Below are positions 12,010 to 22,749 of a stretch of 64,000 nucleotides of DNA, piece after piece; positions within the stretch are counted from its first letter, which is position 1, and every line of letters begins with the position of its first letter. The notes beneath the pieces were generated by a model. The model saw only the letters and a program-made list of their open reading frames with translations, had not been told where the DNA came from and searched no databases. Where the stretch lies: the NCBI GenBank assembly GCA_003971905.1, contig RSEE01000005.1, forward strand, positions 62,001 to 126,000, given 5' to 3'. The DNA is from Moniliella sp. 'wahieum' (taxonomy: Eukaryota > Basidiomycota > Moniliellomycetes > Moniliellales > Moniliellaceae). A program made the translations under genes and the position numbers.

Positions 12010-12515
12010 CTGCTTCGATGAGAGGGCTGCGAAATGTGGTGATTTATATTCGGAAATAACCAGATCTCCGCGTTCACATGTCACACAGGGGGCGGAGCGA
12101 AAGGAGAACCTCGAGCTGTGGCGATGGTTTCTCCTACCCCCTAATTACAGGTTGAAGTGATGAGACCTGGAGTCCGGATGGCCCTCAATGATGATGCAAT
12201 CGCAATCGCACTGGTGGTGGCGGTGCGCTAAGCCAACCAGCAACGCCTTCAGCGGATCATCGAGCAGCGAGTCGCCCCCAGGGGCTAAGCTGCGGAACAA
12301 GGAAAAACAAGAGAGAGAAAACAACGGAACTCCTAGGCCCGAGAGGAATTGAAGCGACGTTGGCCAAAGCACGAGCCACCTGACGGCTCAACATGAGGGA
12401 CACCTGACTTCAGTATATATCGCAACAGACATGCAGACCCTCTTATACAATCCACAATTAAATATGAGTTGAAACCCGGGAATGCATATAGTTGTTGTGT
12501 GCGCCACACTCCCGG

Positions 12516-12523
12516 TATATATA
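12516..12523 (+). promoter_or_regulatory. TATA box of the F-box gene
   Basis: TATATATA 105-112 bp upstream of the start codon at 12628. Confidence 0.6.
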
Positions 12524-12627
12524 TCAGGACGGTCGCAGTGTCCTCGTTGCTTTGGAGAATCCCCCCAACCCCTGCAATCCCTGCAAACACACCTCGGACC
12601 CTCTCCGTTCTACCACCATCAACTTCG

Positions 12628-14970
12628 ATGCTCGACCGCTTTCCCATTGAGATCCTTCTGCAAATCGCCACGAGCGGCCACCTTGCACCTCGTGAACTCA
12701 TCCACCTGTCGTGGACGTGTCTTGGTGCGCACAGTTCCCTCCTGCCCCCCCACGCAACGCCTTGCAGGGGGAACGACATCTGTATAGTATCCAGGCCTCA
12801 GTGTCGGATGCGCTAACTCTCTGCTGTGCTCATCCCAGGCCTCCATGCTACTTTGCAAGACGAAACTCTGTGGCACCATGTCGCTCTTCTTCTTCTCCAT
12901 CTTCCATCCATGGCCACCACTCTCCCTCAGGCTGCCCATCAGTGTGCCGGTTTTGAGGTTGCACCGCGAACGTGGCAGGGACTGCTTGTTGTTGCTTGTG
13001 AGATGCTGGAGGAAGAGTTTGGGTGGACCATGACGGGAACCTCTCTGCTCACCAAGCAGACCATCCCCCCTCCCCAGCAGAAGACTAGGGATTCATTGTT
13101 TTGGCGACGACGCCTCGGCAAACAAACCCTGATCCATCTCCAGACCCGCATCTTACTACGGTTCTCCCTCGTGCCCGGTGCGGTACAGTGGCTGGCCTCT
13201 ATGGGTGGGCCGACGGCTTGCCCATCACACCCGCGTTTGCCCCCGTTATGCACGACCAGCGCCGGAACAATAAAGAGTTTGACGATCCCCGATTTCATCG
13301 AACGGGGAACATGGTTATCATGACGGATGCGGTTGAATGCTCACTACCCAGCATCCTCTGGTCTTGCCGGGTGCCGGAAGGAGAAACCTTTTACGGAGGG
13401 ATGGTGCTGGAAGAAGGGTGGCTTTTGCTCCGGTGGATCGTCGAAATGCCCATGGCCACGGCGTTATCGAGCAACGGTGGGGTCCAGTACCGTGTGGTGG
13501 TATATCGGGCAAAGGCATGCCCCCCTGGAGAGTTTCGATCCCATGAATGCCAGGAATGGGACAAAGCCTATGACGTGCTGTACTTCAGAAAAATTAATGC
13601 AGCTGTCGTCCAATACCCTCATTTGTTTACCTTGTGCGTGATTCCTCATCCTAAAATGAAAATCGTGCGCACAATTTGTACCTGACCTGTGGGTGATTGG
13701 GGTGAATCTCATCAGAAGCTACTCACCGAATGACGACGACCAGGCTGACCTCACAACATACAATCTCCTTACCCAAGAGAGGAGGGATGAAGCGGCACTT
13801 CTGAAATGCGCCGATATGTTCTCTCCTTGGGAAATTAATGGCACCCACCTTAGGATCGATCGGAATTGGGCCTATGTTTGGAACGAACATACGTGGATCG
13901 TTCTCGAACGTGCGACTGGCACATGCATCTTGAATGTTACCCAGCTCATGTCGGCCCAAGCCGGAGTGAAGATGTCCCGATCCTATTTTACGCCTCAAGG
14001 CCCAGCCACCCCTCAAGGTCACTCGTTCCTGAAAACCGCGCCTACATTGCCAAATTTGGACGTAACACATGAACCTCTGTGGGGGTTTACTGTCTGGCCC
14101 TCATCGGATACCTGGGTCTTTATGTTCTACGATAGCACGACGGACTTGGTGCGTCTAGTGCTGGTCAAACATTACCGCGCCATATTAGCCCCGCACTGCC
14201 TGAGCCCTGATCCGTGGATGGTGTTCATTGATATCAGCCCACCACAACCTTCCAAAATGCGCCTGACCTATTTGGAACGGTGGACCACTATAGGCTCCAA
14301 ATGCGACCTTGTTATCGACGATGGCCGAGCTCTTTTCCCCGTCTTGGTTCCTAACTGGCACGTGAAAGTGACGCAGACTCAAAGCCACCGCGGCGTGATT
14401 GGCCAGTACAAATCGTTCAGCAGATGGTCTGCAGCCCAAGCGTTTGTGGGATCGATGCGAATGGTTTTGTTGGATTGGAAGCATGCGTCGCGGCCAGACG
14501 AGATTCGCGTGACCGACCTCCCCCTGCCTGCCATAATGGTGGACGCGTCGGAGCTTGAACCAATAGTGTTGGGCACGAACTTTTCCCTTCCGGGCCCATG
14601 TGCGGAGGGGACCCAGTGGTTGAGCACCGTGCACTACAGATCTCAATTTCTGCCGTCCTCCAGCCTGCTCACACCGGCCGGTGCCAGCGTCGCATTCACC
14701 GCTTTTAGTGCCTCCTTATTGTTGAACGAAAGAAATCATATGTTATCGCAAGTACGTACTCTCTTTCCAATTGACAACGCAAGTGTGATTAACCCCCGGA
14801 TTCCTGGTGTGGGATGAAGCATGAGACACGGTTCAGGCTGAACACCAGCCTCCGAAAGATCAACCCTCAGGACAGCTACCGACGCGGTGGACTGGGCAAG
14901 GAAGCCAGCCAGCCTTATGTGGTGCACTGGGACTGGGGCACGCGGGCACGCGAGTGGGTGAGGACCCATT
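12628..14970 (+). CDS. F-box-like protein with a long unassigned C-terminus
   Basis: Begins MLDRFPIEILLQIATSGHLA and continues RELIHLSWTC, the first two helices of a fungal F-box. After an intron ending at 12838 the domain resumes LHATLQDETLWHHV. About 650 further residues follow, with no leucine-rich or WD repeats that I can see but with well-formed hydrophobic segments (TWIVLERATGTCILNV, WGFTVWPSSDTWVFMFY). Frame changes near 13200 and 13660-13680 are not at splice sites. A last intron (donor GTACGT at about 14752) probably leads to a terminal exon ending QPYVVHWDWGTRAREWVR. F-box proteins recruit substrates to SCF ubiquitin ligase, but no substrate is inferable here. Divergent fungal F-box families are often lineage-specific. 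Confidence 0.65.
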
Positions 14971-15848
14971 GAGTGTGCTTTTCAGTATTATACCGCTGCG
15001 GTGGCATATCTGCCCTCTGGGGTGGAAAAATTGCCCTGAAATATGATGGTGCAGTGAGGCCGTATAGCTATAGTACTAGTATAGTGAGGGAGGAGAACCA
15101 AGAACGCGAACATCAGTCCGTCTCGTTTGCTCCTTCTGCCTATATACTAGTAGAGCTCTCCACCTTAGAACGCCAATGGCATTAAGCCACTGTCAGGGAG
15201 AAACGGGCTGGGAACACTTTTGCGAGAGAGTGCCGCTGCGCAGAAGGTGTGCGCAGACGAAGAGTTTCGCCAGCATATAAGCCATCGTGGCGTTTTGGGG
15301 GCTGTACCCGTGCGGTCATTATATTATTGCTAGAGTGCGACTTTTGGGGACACGAGCGTTCCGATGGATCAGCTGCAAAGCAGCCTTCAGACAAGACGCG
15401 AAGGCAAAGTGGTGAGCCACAAGTCTTCAAGCAACGTGTCAAGGGAAAGAGACAGGGGGAGAGGGGGGAGATGGAGCGAGCAGGGCGTGCGCGGCCTGCG
15501 AGCGGAACTCTTACGCCCGGCTAAGCGAGGGTCGCCGATCCATTGAGGGCCGCGCAGGAGAACCCTAGCAGTACCCTCTAACACTTACAATTTATATCAT
15601 CGCGCTTATTACTTTTACTGACAGGCGTGTTGGCAATTAAAGACCCCTATGCTCGACTGCTAGGGGTTCAGGGGGAGGTCAAGGTCAAGCGGTCAAGCGA
15701 AAAAGGTACGGACGGAAATAGTTTTATGACGTATAAGGCATAGCATTCGTAGAGAACAGGCTTTTGCCGACAAGAAAAAAGGGGTTTTCAGAAGTGATGG
15801 AAACGTGAAGAAATAGTAGGGAAAAGGTTCCCGACGTTTACGTGTCTG
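14971..15848. other. intergenic with a repeat copy
   Basis: Between the convergent F-box gene and GH3 gene. It holds a CTGCGCAG block at about 15231-15257 and LTR-like copy B (15328-15583). The remainder shows no gene. Confidence 0.6.
15328..15583 (-). mobile_element. solo-LTR-like repeat, copy B
   Basis: 256 bp. Read on the minus strand it runs TGTTAGAGGGTACTGCTAGGG to AGTCGCACTCTAGCA, bounded by TG and CA as LTRs are. It shares most of its length with 21099-21338. No obvious target-site duplication (flanks ATTAT and CTTAC). Confidence 0.7.
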
Positions 15849-18408
15849 TTAAGCGACCGGGAGGGAAAGACGGATGTCGCGGGAGCTTGCACCAATCAGG
15901 AGCTTGGTGGCACCCTTGGGCACAATCCACTTATGCTGCTCGGCACTCCAGACAGACAGATCGTACGTGTTGAGCGTCCAACTCACCGTCTTGGTCTCGT
16001 TTTTCGCCAGGGCAAAGCGGTCAAACTTGCGCAGCACTTTGGGCGGCTCGCCGCTTTCGGGAGGGAAGGAAAGATATGCCTGCGGGACCTCAAACCCATC
16101 GAGGGTACCATTGTTGGTCACGTCAAAGCTAAAGGAGAACACGTCTTCAAACAGCTCCGGAGGGTACGTTTGCGAGCATGAGGCGGAATCAAACACTTGC
16201 TTGCCGGGGAGGAAGGCGCCCTTGGGTGCAGCATAGTCAAACGTGGTTAAGACAGGCCGTGTCCAAAGGGGTAGCGAGGGGTAGGTGCGCCCTCTGAGTC
16301 GAACCAACGGTAGTCGACATGCAAGCCCTCCCAGTACTTGATCTTGGTGTGCGTCGCATTCGTCGTGTATACCACATCCGCACTGTAATCTTCGCGTCTC
16401 TTTGCAATAGTGAGAGGCAGACGGCCACTGGGGTTGACCCGGCCATACAGAACATCGGCGATGGCGTTCCCGGCTTCGCTTCCAGGCATGCCCGCCCACA
16501 CCACCGCTGTCACGTTGGGATGCTCGATCCAATCGTCAACATCCACCTGTGCTCCCGAATGGATGACAACAATCGTATGTTGTTCACCTGGGCCACATTC
16601 CTGACCATCTTGTTTCCGTCGTTCCAGAGAGTAAGGTTGTTCCGATCGCCCTGGTTTCCATCGACATCAAATGATTCGCCCGAGTCGCTGAAGATAAACA
16701 CAACCGCAGCCTGCGCCGGAGCAGCGATAGTTTGAGCCTGCGTGTAGTCGGTGTCATGAAGGTCCAGGCCAAACCGGTACGGTCTTGATAAACTTGTCTG
16801 TAGGATGCGCAAGAATAAAATACAGTTAGTGTCTTGGCCCTTCATATACGCAATATGGTAATAGAATTAGAAAGGAGGTAAGAAACATACTGGGCAATGG
16901 CTTCATATGGAGACACGAGGTAGGCATACGTTCCCGTGCCACTCCCCCAACCTGTTTGACGACTCCGTCGACGCCCCATTGACAGGGAAGTAGTTAACAC
17001 CGTTATGGGCTGGTGCAGCATCGGATCCAATGATCGCCAACTTCTTGGGCCGCTTGAGAGGGAGCCCACCCTTGTTCTTGAGCAACACCGTGCCTGCCGC
17101 AGCGACCTCTCGGGCTACGTTGGAGTGATTTTGAGACATGGCGTTGACAGCCTGCTGGACCGTCGCGTTAGCCGGTTCAATGGCTGAGAAGTTGGGAGCG
17201 GGGTAATCGTCATCTTGACCGAGCATGTACCAGGCCGACAAAATACGCGATACCATATCATCCACCCGTGCCATGGGCACCGATCCGTTCTTGATTTCAA
17301 CTAGAAGATTCTTGCCCCAATACGAAGTGAGATTCCCATTGGCCCTGGAACGACAGGAGGCGGATTGAAGTCTCCTGCGGCACTAAAACCGTAGGGGGCC
17401 GAGTCGATTTCGCCTGGCATGGACATGTCGAGTCCTGCATTAGCCGACTTGGCGCCCGAGTGGTGGGCTCCCCAATCCGTCATCACATAGCCATTGAATC
17501 CCATCTCGTGCTTGAGAATCGTGTTGAGGGTTTCGTCGTTCTCGCACGCGTATGTACCGTTGACTTGGTTGTAACTGCACATAACCGAGGCCACATCCGC
17601 CTGCACACTGCGGAGGAAAGGATGGAGGTAGATCTCTCTCAGTGGACGTTCTTCTGCGATCGACCTGCAGCACAAAATATTATAATCAGCAAATGCGGGA
17701 GACGCGAAATAGAGCAGTACAGGCCCTGCAGAACGGTGTATGAGAGACATACGAGTAGTTCGTGCGAGCATGTTCTTGATCGTTGAGGATATAGTGTTTA
17801 GAGCAGGACTGCACCCCCGTTGACTGAACACCTTGGATGGTGTGATAGGCAGCCTCACCACAGAGGTAAGCGTCTCCACCGCACATTTCCCAGCTTCGTC
17901 CCATCTCTGGGGCACGTAGCATGTTCATTCCCGGGCCCAGCTGGACATTGGCACCTTTGGTGCGGAACTCCTCCCCCATACCAACGCCGCGGGCACGGGT
18001 GAGATTCGAGCTGAAGGTGGCAGCAGTGGTGATGCCCGTGGGCCACACCGTAACCAAGTCGGCTCCACGTACACCCAGGGGTGCGTCTTGTAGACACAAG
18101 CCCTTAAACCCGATCTTTTCGAGAGGCCAAATGTTGCCGACGCATTGACCGGCTTGCCACCCAGTGCCTGTCACAAGCCAAACCTTTTCTTCGGGGGTGA
18201 GCTTGGCCACCGCCTGCTTGGCCTTCGAGATAGCCTCGACCCAACGACCGGTGCCGTTGGTCTGCGGCACGAGTCTGGGGTTGCTTGCACGGGGTAAATT
18301 GTGTGTTTCGACCCAGTCCAGCCAAGAACTGGGTCGGGCTCAGGGTGAGGATAGGCTTGTACAAGATGGACGGCTGCAAGAGCCAGTAGTAGAACTTGGT
18401 CGTAGCAT
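15849..18408 (-). CDS. secreted GH3 beta-glucosidase
   Basis: Glycoside hydrolase family 3 enzyme that releases glucose from cello-oligosaccharides or aryl-glucosides, outside the cell or in the wall. A hydrophobic leader (QVLLLALAAVHLVQA) follows the ATG at 18408, but a frame change lies between them. The catalytic domain shows WQAGQCVGNI, ANVQLGPGMNMLRAPEMGRS, SCSKHYILNDQEHART and VMTDWGAHHSGAKSANAGLD, where the Asp of TDW is the expected nucleophile (SDW in most homologues). The second domain has VVWAGMPGSEAGNAIADVL and GRLPLTI. The C-terminal fibronectin-III-like domain ends DIRLSLPVA. Introns lie at about 17667-17753 and 16799-16891; further frame changes look like indels. Confidence 0.94.
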
Positions 18409-18500
18409 CGGCAGGAGCAATTCAAGTGCCGAAATCGGGGAGGATGAAAGAATATGACCGAGGCTGATGTAGGATTCAATGATGGGGAGACGAAGAGAGG

Positions 18501-18510
18501 TTTATATATA
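18501..18510 (-). promoter_or_regulatory. TATA box of the GH3 gene
   Basis: TATATATAAA on the minus strand, 93-102 bp upstream of the ATG at 18408. Confidence 0.6.
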
Positions 18511-19187
18511 CTTGTGCAATCCCATGTGGTCCGGTCCAAAGGGAAACAATTGTCACGGTGTGGGGGGACCAGATAGTGTTTACAGCATAACCCCTTGCCG
18601 CTATACAAGAAGGCTGGGGGCTACTGCAAAACCTGACAGCATGGCGGGGCACTCCGTCGAGCCGGGCTGGCGGGGGGCGGACTGTCGCACACAATGCACC
18701 GGCAGAGACTACTGATTTAGTAGCGGTTAGCGGTAAGCGATACTCCCTTCTGGAGTCGGAAGCCGAATAGTTAGGCGAGTCCAAAGCTGAGTCTTCCTGG
18801 CTTCCACGCCGCGGATGCGTTTAATGGTAAAAGAATGGGGAGATTTTTGAAGCTCGATGGATCCTTTTGAGATGCCTACTATATCAAAGGAGTGTGCCGA
18901 TGTAGCATGCAAGCAGTAATTGACAACCGGCAGCTTTGTGGTACGCGGTACCTGTACCCCTACGGCCTGATCTTTCGAAGCGGTCGCCAGGCGAAGCGAC
19001 GTAAAGCTTAAAGGGTGGTGTGCATGCCCTCTGAGACAAATGTAAATGGGGCCCCCCGTTGCCCAGCTGGCATGTCTCATGTCCATGTTAGAACGGCACA
19101 GTCTGTTTGTGCCTGTGATGGTATAGCTGCTTGTACATCATACATCATGTCCTAATGAGCTGTAGTATATAGTAGGTTATTGTGCTA

Positions 19188-19250
19188 GATCATCGATCAT
19201 CGATCACTACTAGCTACTAGTCACTAGTCACTCGTCATTAACGTCATTAG
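19188..19250. repeat. two adjoining 7-bp period arrays
   Basis: First GATCATC repeated (ATCGAT palindrome plus C), then a run in which GTCA occurs at 19220, 19227, 19234 and 19243, containing ACTAGT plus C. Two unit sequences sit side by side with the same period. Confidence 0.85.
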
Positions 19251-19276
19251 CTCACAGCGCGCACATGTCACAAGAT

Positions 19277-19297
19277 GCTTAAAGCTTAAAGCTTAAC
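19277..19297. repeat. GCTTAAA x3, period 7
   Basis: Three exact GCTTAAA units (19277, 19284, 19291), so AAGCTT palindromes are separated by one A. Confidence 0.9.
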
Positions 19298-19330
19298 TTA
19301 GTACTTACATGTTACAGCCGTGCCCCGCAC

Positions 19331-19346
19331 GTCACATGTCACATGC
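19331..19346. repeat. GTCA 7-bp phased array
   Basis: GTCA occurs at 19331 and 19338, with ACATGT between them. Confidence 0.7.
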
Positions 19347-19717
19347 CATCATCCATGACATCGATCACCGATCGCTCTTGTCACCATGTGTCATGCATGC
19401 CATGCATGAGGCCTGAGGGTGAGGTCCATCTCTCCCCACACTGTAGAGAGATGGACATATCCAGTGCTGTTGGGGTGGTCGTCGATAATCGATACTCGAT
19501 AACCGTCAACGGCCAGAAGATGACCCAAATCCTGTGCGATGCTGGCACTAGGCCGGTGCTCTGGTGACGTGCATCCTCCTTCCTTTTCTGCTCCTGTCTT
19601 CCCCTCCAGCTTTGTAGGTGTTCTCTTCACCACGACCGACACCGCTTGCACTAGATACTTCCTTCACCTGAAGCGTGAACTTCCATGCTCGTGATCAGCT
19701 CCCTATTAGTTCTTTCA

Positions 19718-19745
19718 GTCACTAGTCAGTCGGGTCATTGAGTCA
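19718..19745. repeat. GTCA loosely phased array
   Basis: GTCA occurs at 19718, 19725, 19734 and 19742 (spacings 7, 9, 8) and includes ACTAGT. Confidence 0.65.
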
Positions 19746-20181
19746 TCTGATTAATGATTGCGGCCAGTTTTTGTCACGGCGCAACAGTTCCCCAGGGTAT
19801 CTCGCGTGATACACGTGATGGGATGGCAGAACGGCAACACGGCAACGCGGCGGGTTATACGAGGAGCGGAGTTCAACGTTCAAGTGAAGCTTGAAGCGTC
19901 CCGTGATGGAAATCCCGTTAACACGTCAACGCCGTAGTTAACGTTTCACGCGTAACGGAAAGGATCCGCAACCGCAGATGCAACAGCCAAATCAGATTCT
20001 GTGACATGCATGTGACATAAGTGATGCAGGTTGGGATCTTTAGTTCCATATGCGAGGGTGCAAAGAAAAGTGCCAACAACCCTACTGCCCGCCGACCTGC
20101 ACGTGACGGCTGGGGGGCTGGCTGCGCCAACTATGGGGCATATGGCAGAGTCGCGTCGACGCGTCCCTCCACTCCCTTAAA

Positions 20182-20454
20182 ATGCCCCCTACCCGTACTC
20201 ACCGCCGGTGCCCCCATTGCGGCACCAACGACCACACTGGCACACGGTGCCCCTTCAATCCACTCCCACGTTTGTGCCCCCACGGCCGTCGACCTGGCTA
20301 CAAGGCTACCGCGGAGCGGTGGAGCAAGGAGGAGATGTGGAAAGCAATTGGGGTCTTTGCGACAAAAATAAGGTGGGCGGAGGAAGGACAAGAAGAGGGG
20401 GGGGAGGACAAGAAGAGAGGGGGGGACAAAGGGATTGGTGGAAGGATGGAGTAA
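20182..20454 (+). CDS. small CCHC zinc-knuckle protein (candidate)
   Basis: 90-codon frame beginning MPPTRTHRRCPHCGT. Residues 10-23 read CPHCGTNDHTGTRC, an exact Cx2Cx4Hx4C zinc knuckle of the type in Gag polyproteins, Helitron and other transposon proteins, and some RNA-binding proteins. After the knuckle come a basic stretch (RPGYKATAERWSKEEMWKAIG) and a Glu/Lys/Gly-rich tail. It stands alone in the island, directly upstream of the repeat at 20500-20725. It is either a degraded transposon fragment or a small real gene, and could also be chance in GC-rich DNA. Confidence 0.35.
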   Translation: MPPTRTHRRCPHCGTNDHTGTRCPFNPLPRLCPHGRRPGYKATAERWSKEEMWKAIGVFATKIRWAEEGQEEGGEDKKRGGDKGIGGRME

Positions 20455-20499
20455 GGATGATCCTCGATCCATGTAACGTGAATTACGACGACCCTGTCG

Positions 20500-20725
20500 C
20501 AGGCGGGCCCTGCCAGGGGGCTCACTCAGGTTGGTGGGGACAGTCCCTTACGTGAAAGACGGCTCACGGTAGTTTCGAGCATGGGCTATCCGAGCGAGGA
20601 GGAGAAGCCTTTGGGCGTGAAGCTGAGGCGGCTGCACGCGTGGCAAGGCTGCGTATACGCCGGCTGGAGGGTAGTAACGTGTCTGAAGCCTCCGGGGCTG
20701 AGAGACGGGTAGATGCAGTGGAGCG
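20500..20725 (+). repeat. dispersed repeat family 2, copy 1
   Basis: About 225 bp similar to 43657-43895, including an almost identical core ending AGTAACGTGTCTGAAGCCTC. This copy has stops in the frame that is open in the other copy. Confidence 0.8.
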
Positions 20726-21098
20726 GACAGACCCTGCCAGGGCTGAGGCATGATGGCAGTGGTTGTCAAAGGAACCCACGAGACATGCTGTGGTATGGAG
20801 AACCGACGCGGCTGATGGAAGGCTCGCGCGACTGGGCAGATGGAAAGCTGGAGGACGAGGTTGGATGATGAGATGATGCAGCCAAGTGGAGACGAGAGCT
20901 TGCCTGTATTACTGAATCAATTTTGGCTGGAAACGTTCAGGAGTTGGACAGGAAAGGCGGGAAGGAGGGAGGACGAGACCGGAAGGTGGGAAAGGATCCC
21001 CACCAATCGAGGATGCTGACTGTTGGTTGGCCCTTTTCGGTAACCCCTTCTGTCTAAGCCCCATCGCATAGATGTTGACAGAGCGAAGCAGACGAACC

Positions 21099-21338
21099 TG
21101 CTATAGAGTGCGACTTGGGAGCACTCGCGATCCTATGGATCCGCTGCAATGCAGCCTTCAGACAAGGCGTGAAGGCAAAGTTCAAGCAACATCTGAATTG
21201 AAGAGACGGAGACAGGAGAGAGAGAGGGAGATGAAGCGAGCAGCGCGCGCGCCCTGCGAGCGGAACTTCCGCCCGGTCAAGTGAGCGTCACCCATCCACC
21301 GAGGCCGTGCAAGGGAACCCCAGCACTACCCTCCAACA
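21099..21338 (-). mobile_element. solo-LTR-like repeat, copy C
   Basis: 240 bp. Minus-strand ends are TGTTGGAGGGTAGTGCTGGG and CGCACTCTATAGCA. Closest to copy B. No coding region follows on either side. Confidence 0.7.
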
Positions 21339-21404
21339 GAAGCAAGTGAAGACTGCGAAGGCACTAAGAATGTCATCCGATAGCACTTCCTCGTATAAAA
21401 TAAC

Positions 21405-21439
21405 GGTAGCCGGTAGCCGGTAGCCAGTAACCGGTAACT
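21405..21439. repeat. GGTAGCC 7-bp tandem array, 5 units
   Basis: Units GGTAGCC x3, AGTAACC, GGTAACT in perfect 7-bp register; the last two generate an ACCGGT palindrome. Confidence 0.9.
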
Positions 21440-21468
21440 CTTTTTCTTTTTTGGCAATATTCAGGCAT

Positions 21469-21494
21469 CAGATCTCAGATCTCAGATCTCAGAG
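21469..21494. repeat. CAGATCT x3 array, period 7
   Basis: Three AGATCT palindromes each preceded by one C spacer, then a partial fourth unit. Confidence 0.92.
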
Positions 21495-21713
21495 GGTCCA
21501 GGTACAGAGCGGAATGCTCAGCCGCCCAGTTTACTCATCGAGCATCGACATCCACTGTTCTCGCTTTCCTCTTCTCGCGCTGGATGATCGGCGACCTCAA
21601 CGGGCTGATTCAGTTTCATCTCTACCCGCGCCCCCTTTTCTTTCGTCGGATCCCCTCGCGGGGAGAGCCTGCTCCAAGTATCGTCGGCGACGAACTATAT
21701 ACTTGGGTACTAT

Positions 21714-21846
21714 GTAGCACAATCGTTCGTGGGAAAAATAGAAGCAAAAGGGCAGAGAACAGTGCGGAGCGGAAGAACAGAGAAGGAGGGAGACGCTCGG
21801 GACGACGAAATTGGAAATGGGAGCGAGATCAGCCAAACGATTGACA
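21714..21846 (+). repeat. dispersed repeat family 3, copy 1
   Basis: About 130 bp similar to the minus strand of 24203-24328. Shared blocks are CAATCGTTCGTGGG, GGAAGAACAG/GGAAGGAACAG, GAGACGCTCG and GAAATTGGAAATGGGAGCGA. Confidence 0.8.
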
Positions 21847-22557
21847 GCTGTCTCGTGTTTTGTATCGTTTAAAGCATCTCTATATGCATGGATGTGGCCG
21901 AGATGCCGGCGCGCAGCAAAGCCACCATTATTGTTGCAACTGGTCAATATATGATAGGGCGATCTCACATCGCTCCCATGATGCATGACCAGTGACTGGC
22001 GTTTGGAAGGCTATACTAGGGTCCAGGTAGGATAGGCTGAGCTGAGCCCTCCGTACTCAGTACTCCTCAGGTACTGAGGCCTGAGGCATGGCAGACAAAA
22101 TGTGGAAATGGCGTGGTTGATGGAGACCGCATAGTGTCCACATTGCAAGGGCGGTGGCAAATCCAAGTTATGATCATCATGGATGAGTGACTAGTTAGGG
22201 CGCCAGTGTGGGGCGCTACGTCCGAAATCTTTTTTACACATGTTAATGATGCTACTTCAGCAGTTCAGTACGTTCAGTCCAGCTCGGAGGCGATGGACTT
22301 AACCTCACAGCCCCATGCCTGATTGATGCATAATAGTATGAGAGATCTGAAGTCCTGATATAGAGCTCTTGAGGGTGAAGCTTTGGCACAACCGGCGGTG
22401 GTGGTGGTCTAATCCGCGGCCAACGACATCTTTATATTAGGGGGCATATTTCAAGCACAGTTACACCGGGCCTCTGACAGAAATAGGACTGCGGAACAAG
22501 GGGCACAGAAGCGACAAAAGCGAGGAGTTCCTATAGGTGCGTGGCGCGTAGGGCGCG

Positions 22558-22584
22558 TGAGGCCTGAGGCTCAGGCCTGAGGAG
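22558..22584. repeat. AGGCCT-G palindrome array
   Basis: AGGCCT palindromes with G spacers on each side of a TC break. Related words occur at 11683-11706, 19407-19420 and 22075-22088. Confidence 0.7.
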
Positions 22585-22723
22585 GGACTGAAGAGTTTGG
22601 CCAAACACGCGTGTGGCCGTGTGGAGAAGAACAGAATATGTAGAACGAACACAACTGCCGTTACGCGTGAAAGCGCAAAAGAAGGGGCGTAGGCGCCAGG
22701 ACATGAGTACGTTGAGTACAACC

Positions 22724-22749
22724 GTTGAGTGTTCAACTGAACACTCAAC
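22724..22749. repeat. 26-bp palindrome, 12-2-12
   Basis: GTTGAGTGTTCA, then AC, then the exact reverse complement of the left arm. Flanked by further TGAGTA words. Confidence 0.9.

Larger units (their letters stand above)
10933..12627. other. repeat-bearing intergenic region
   Basis: About 1.7 kb between TAF5 and the F-box gene. It holds a solo-LTR-like copy (11427-11681), TGAC arrays (11376-11403, 11997-12009), a CTGCGCAG-rich block near 11806-11832 that recurs near 15231-15257, and TATA-like tracts at about 11745-11770 and 11961-11970. No convincing coding frame. Confidence 0.6.
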
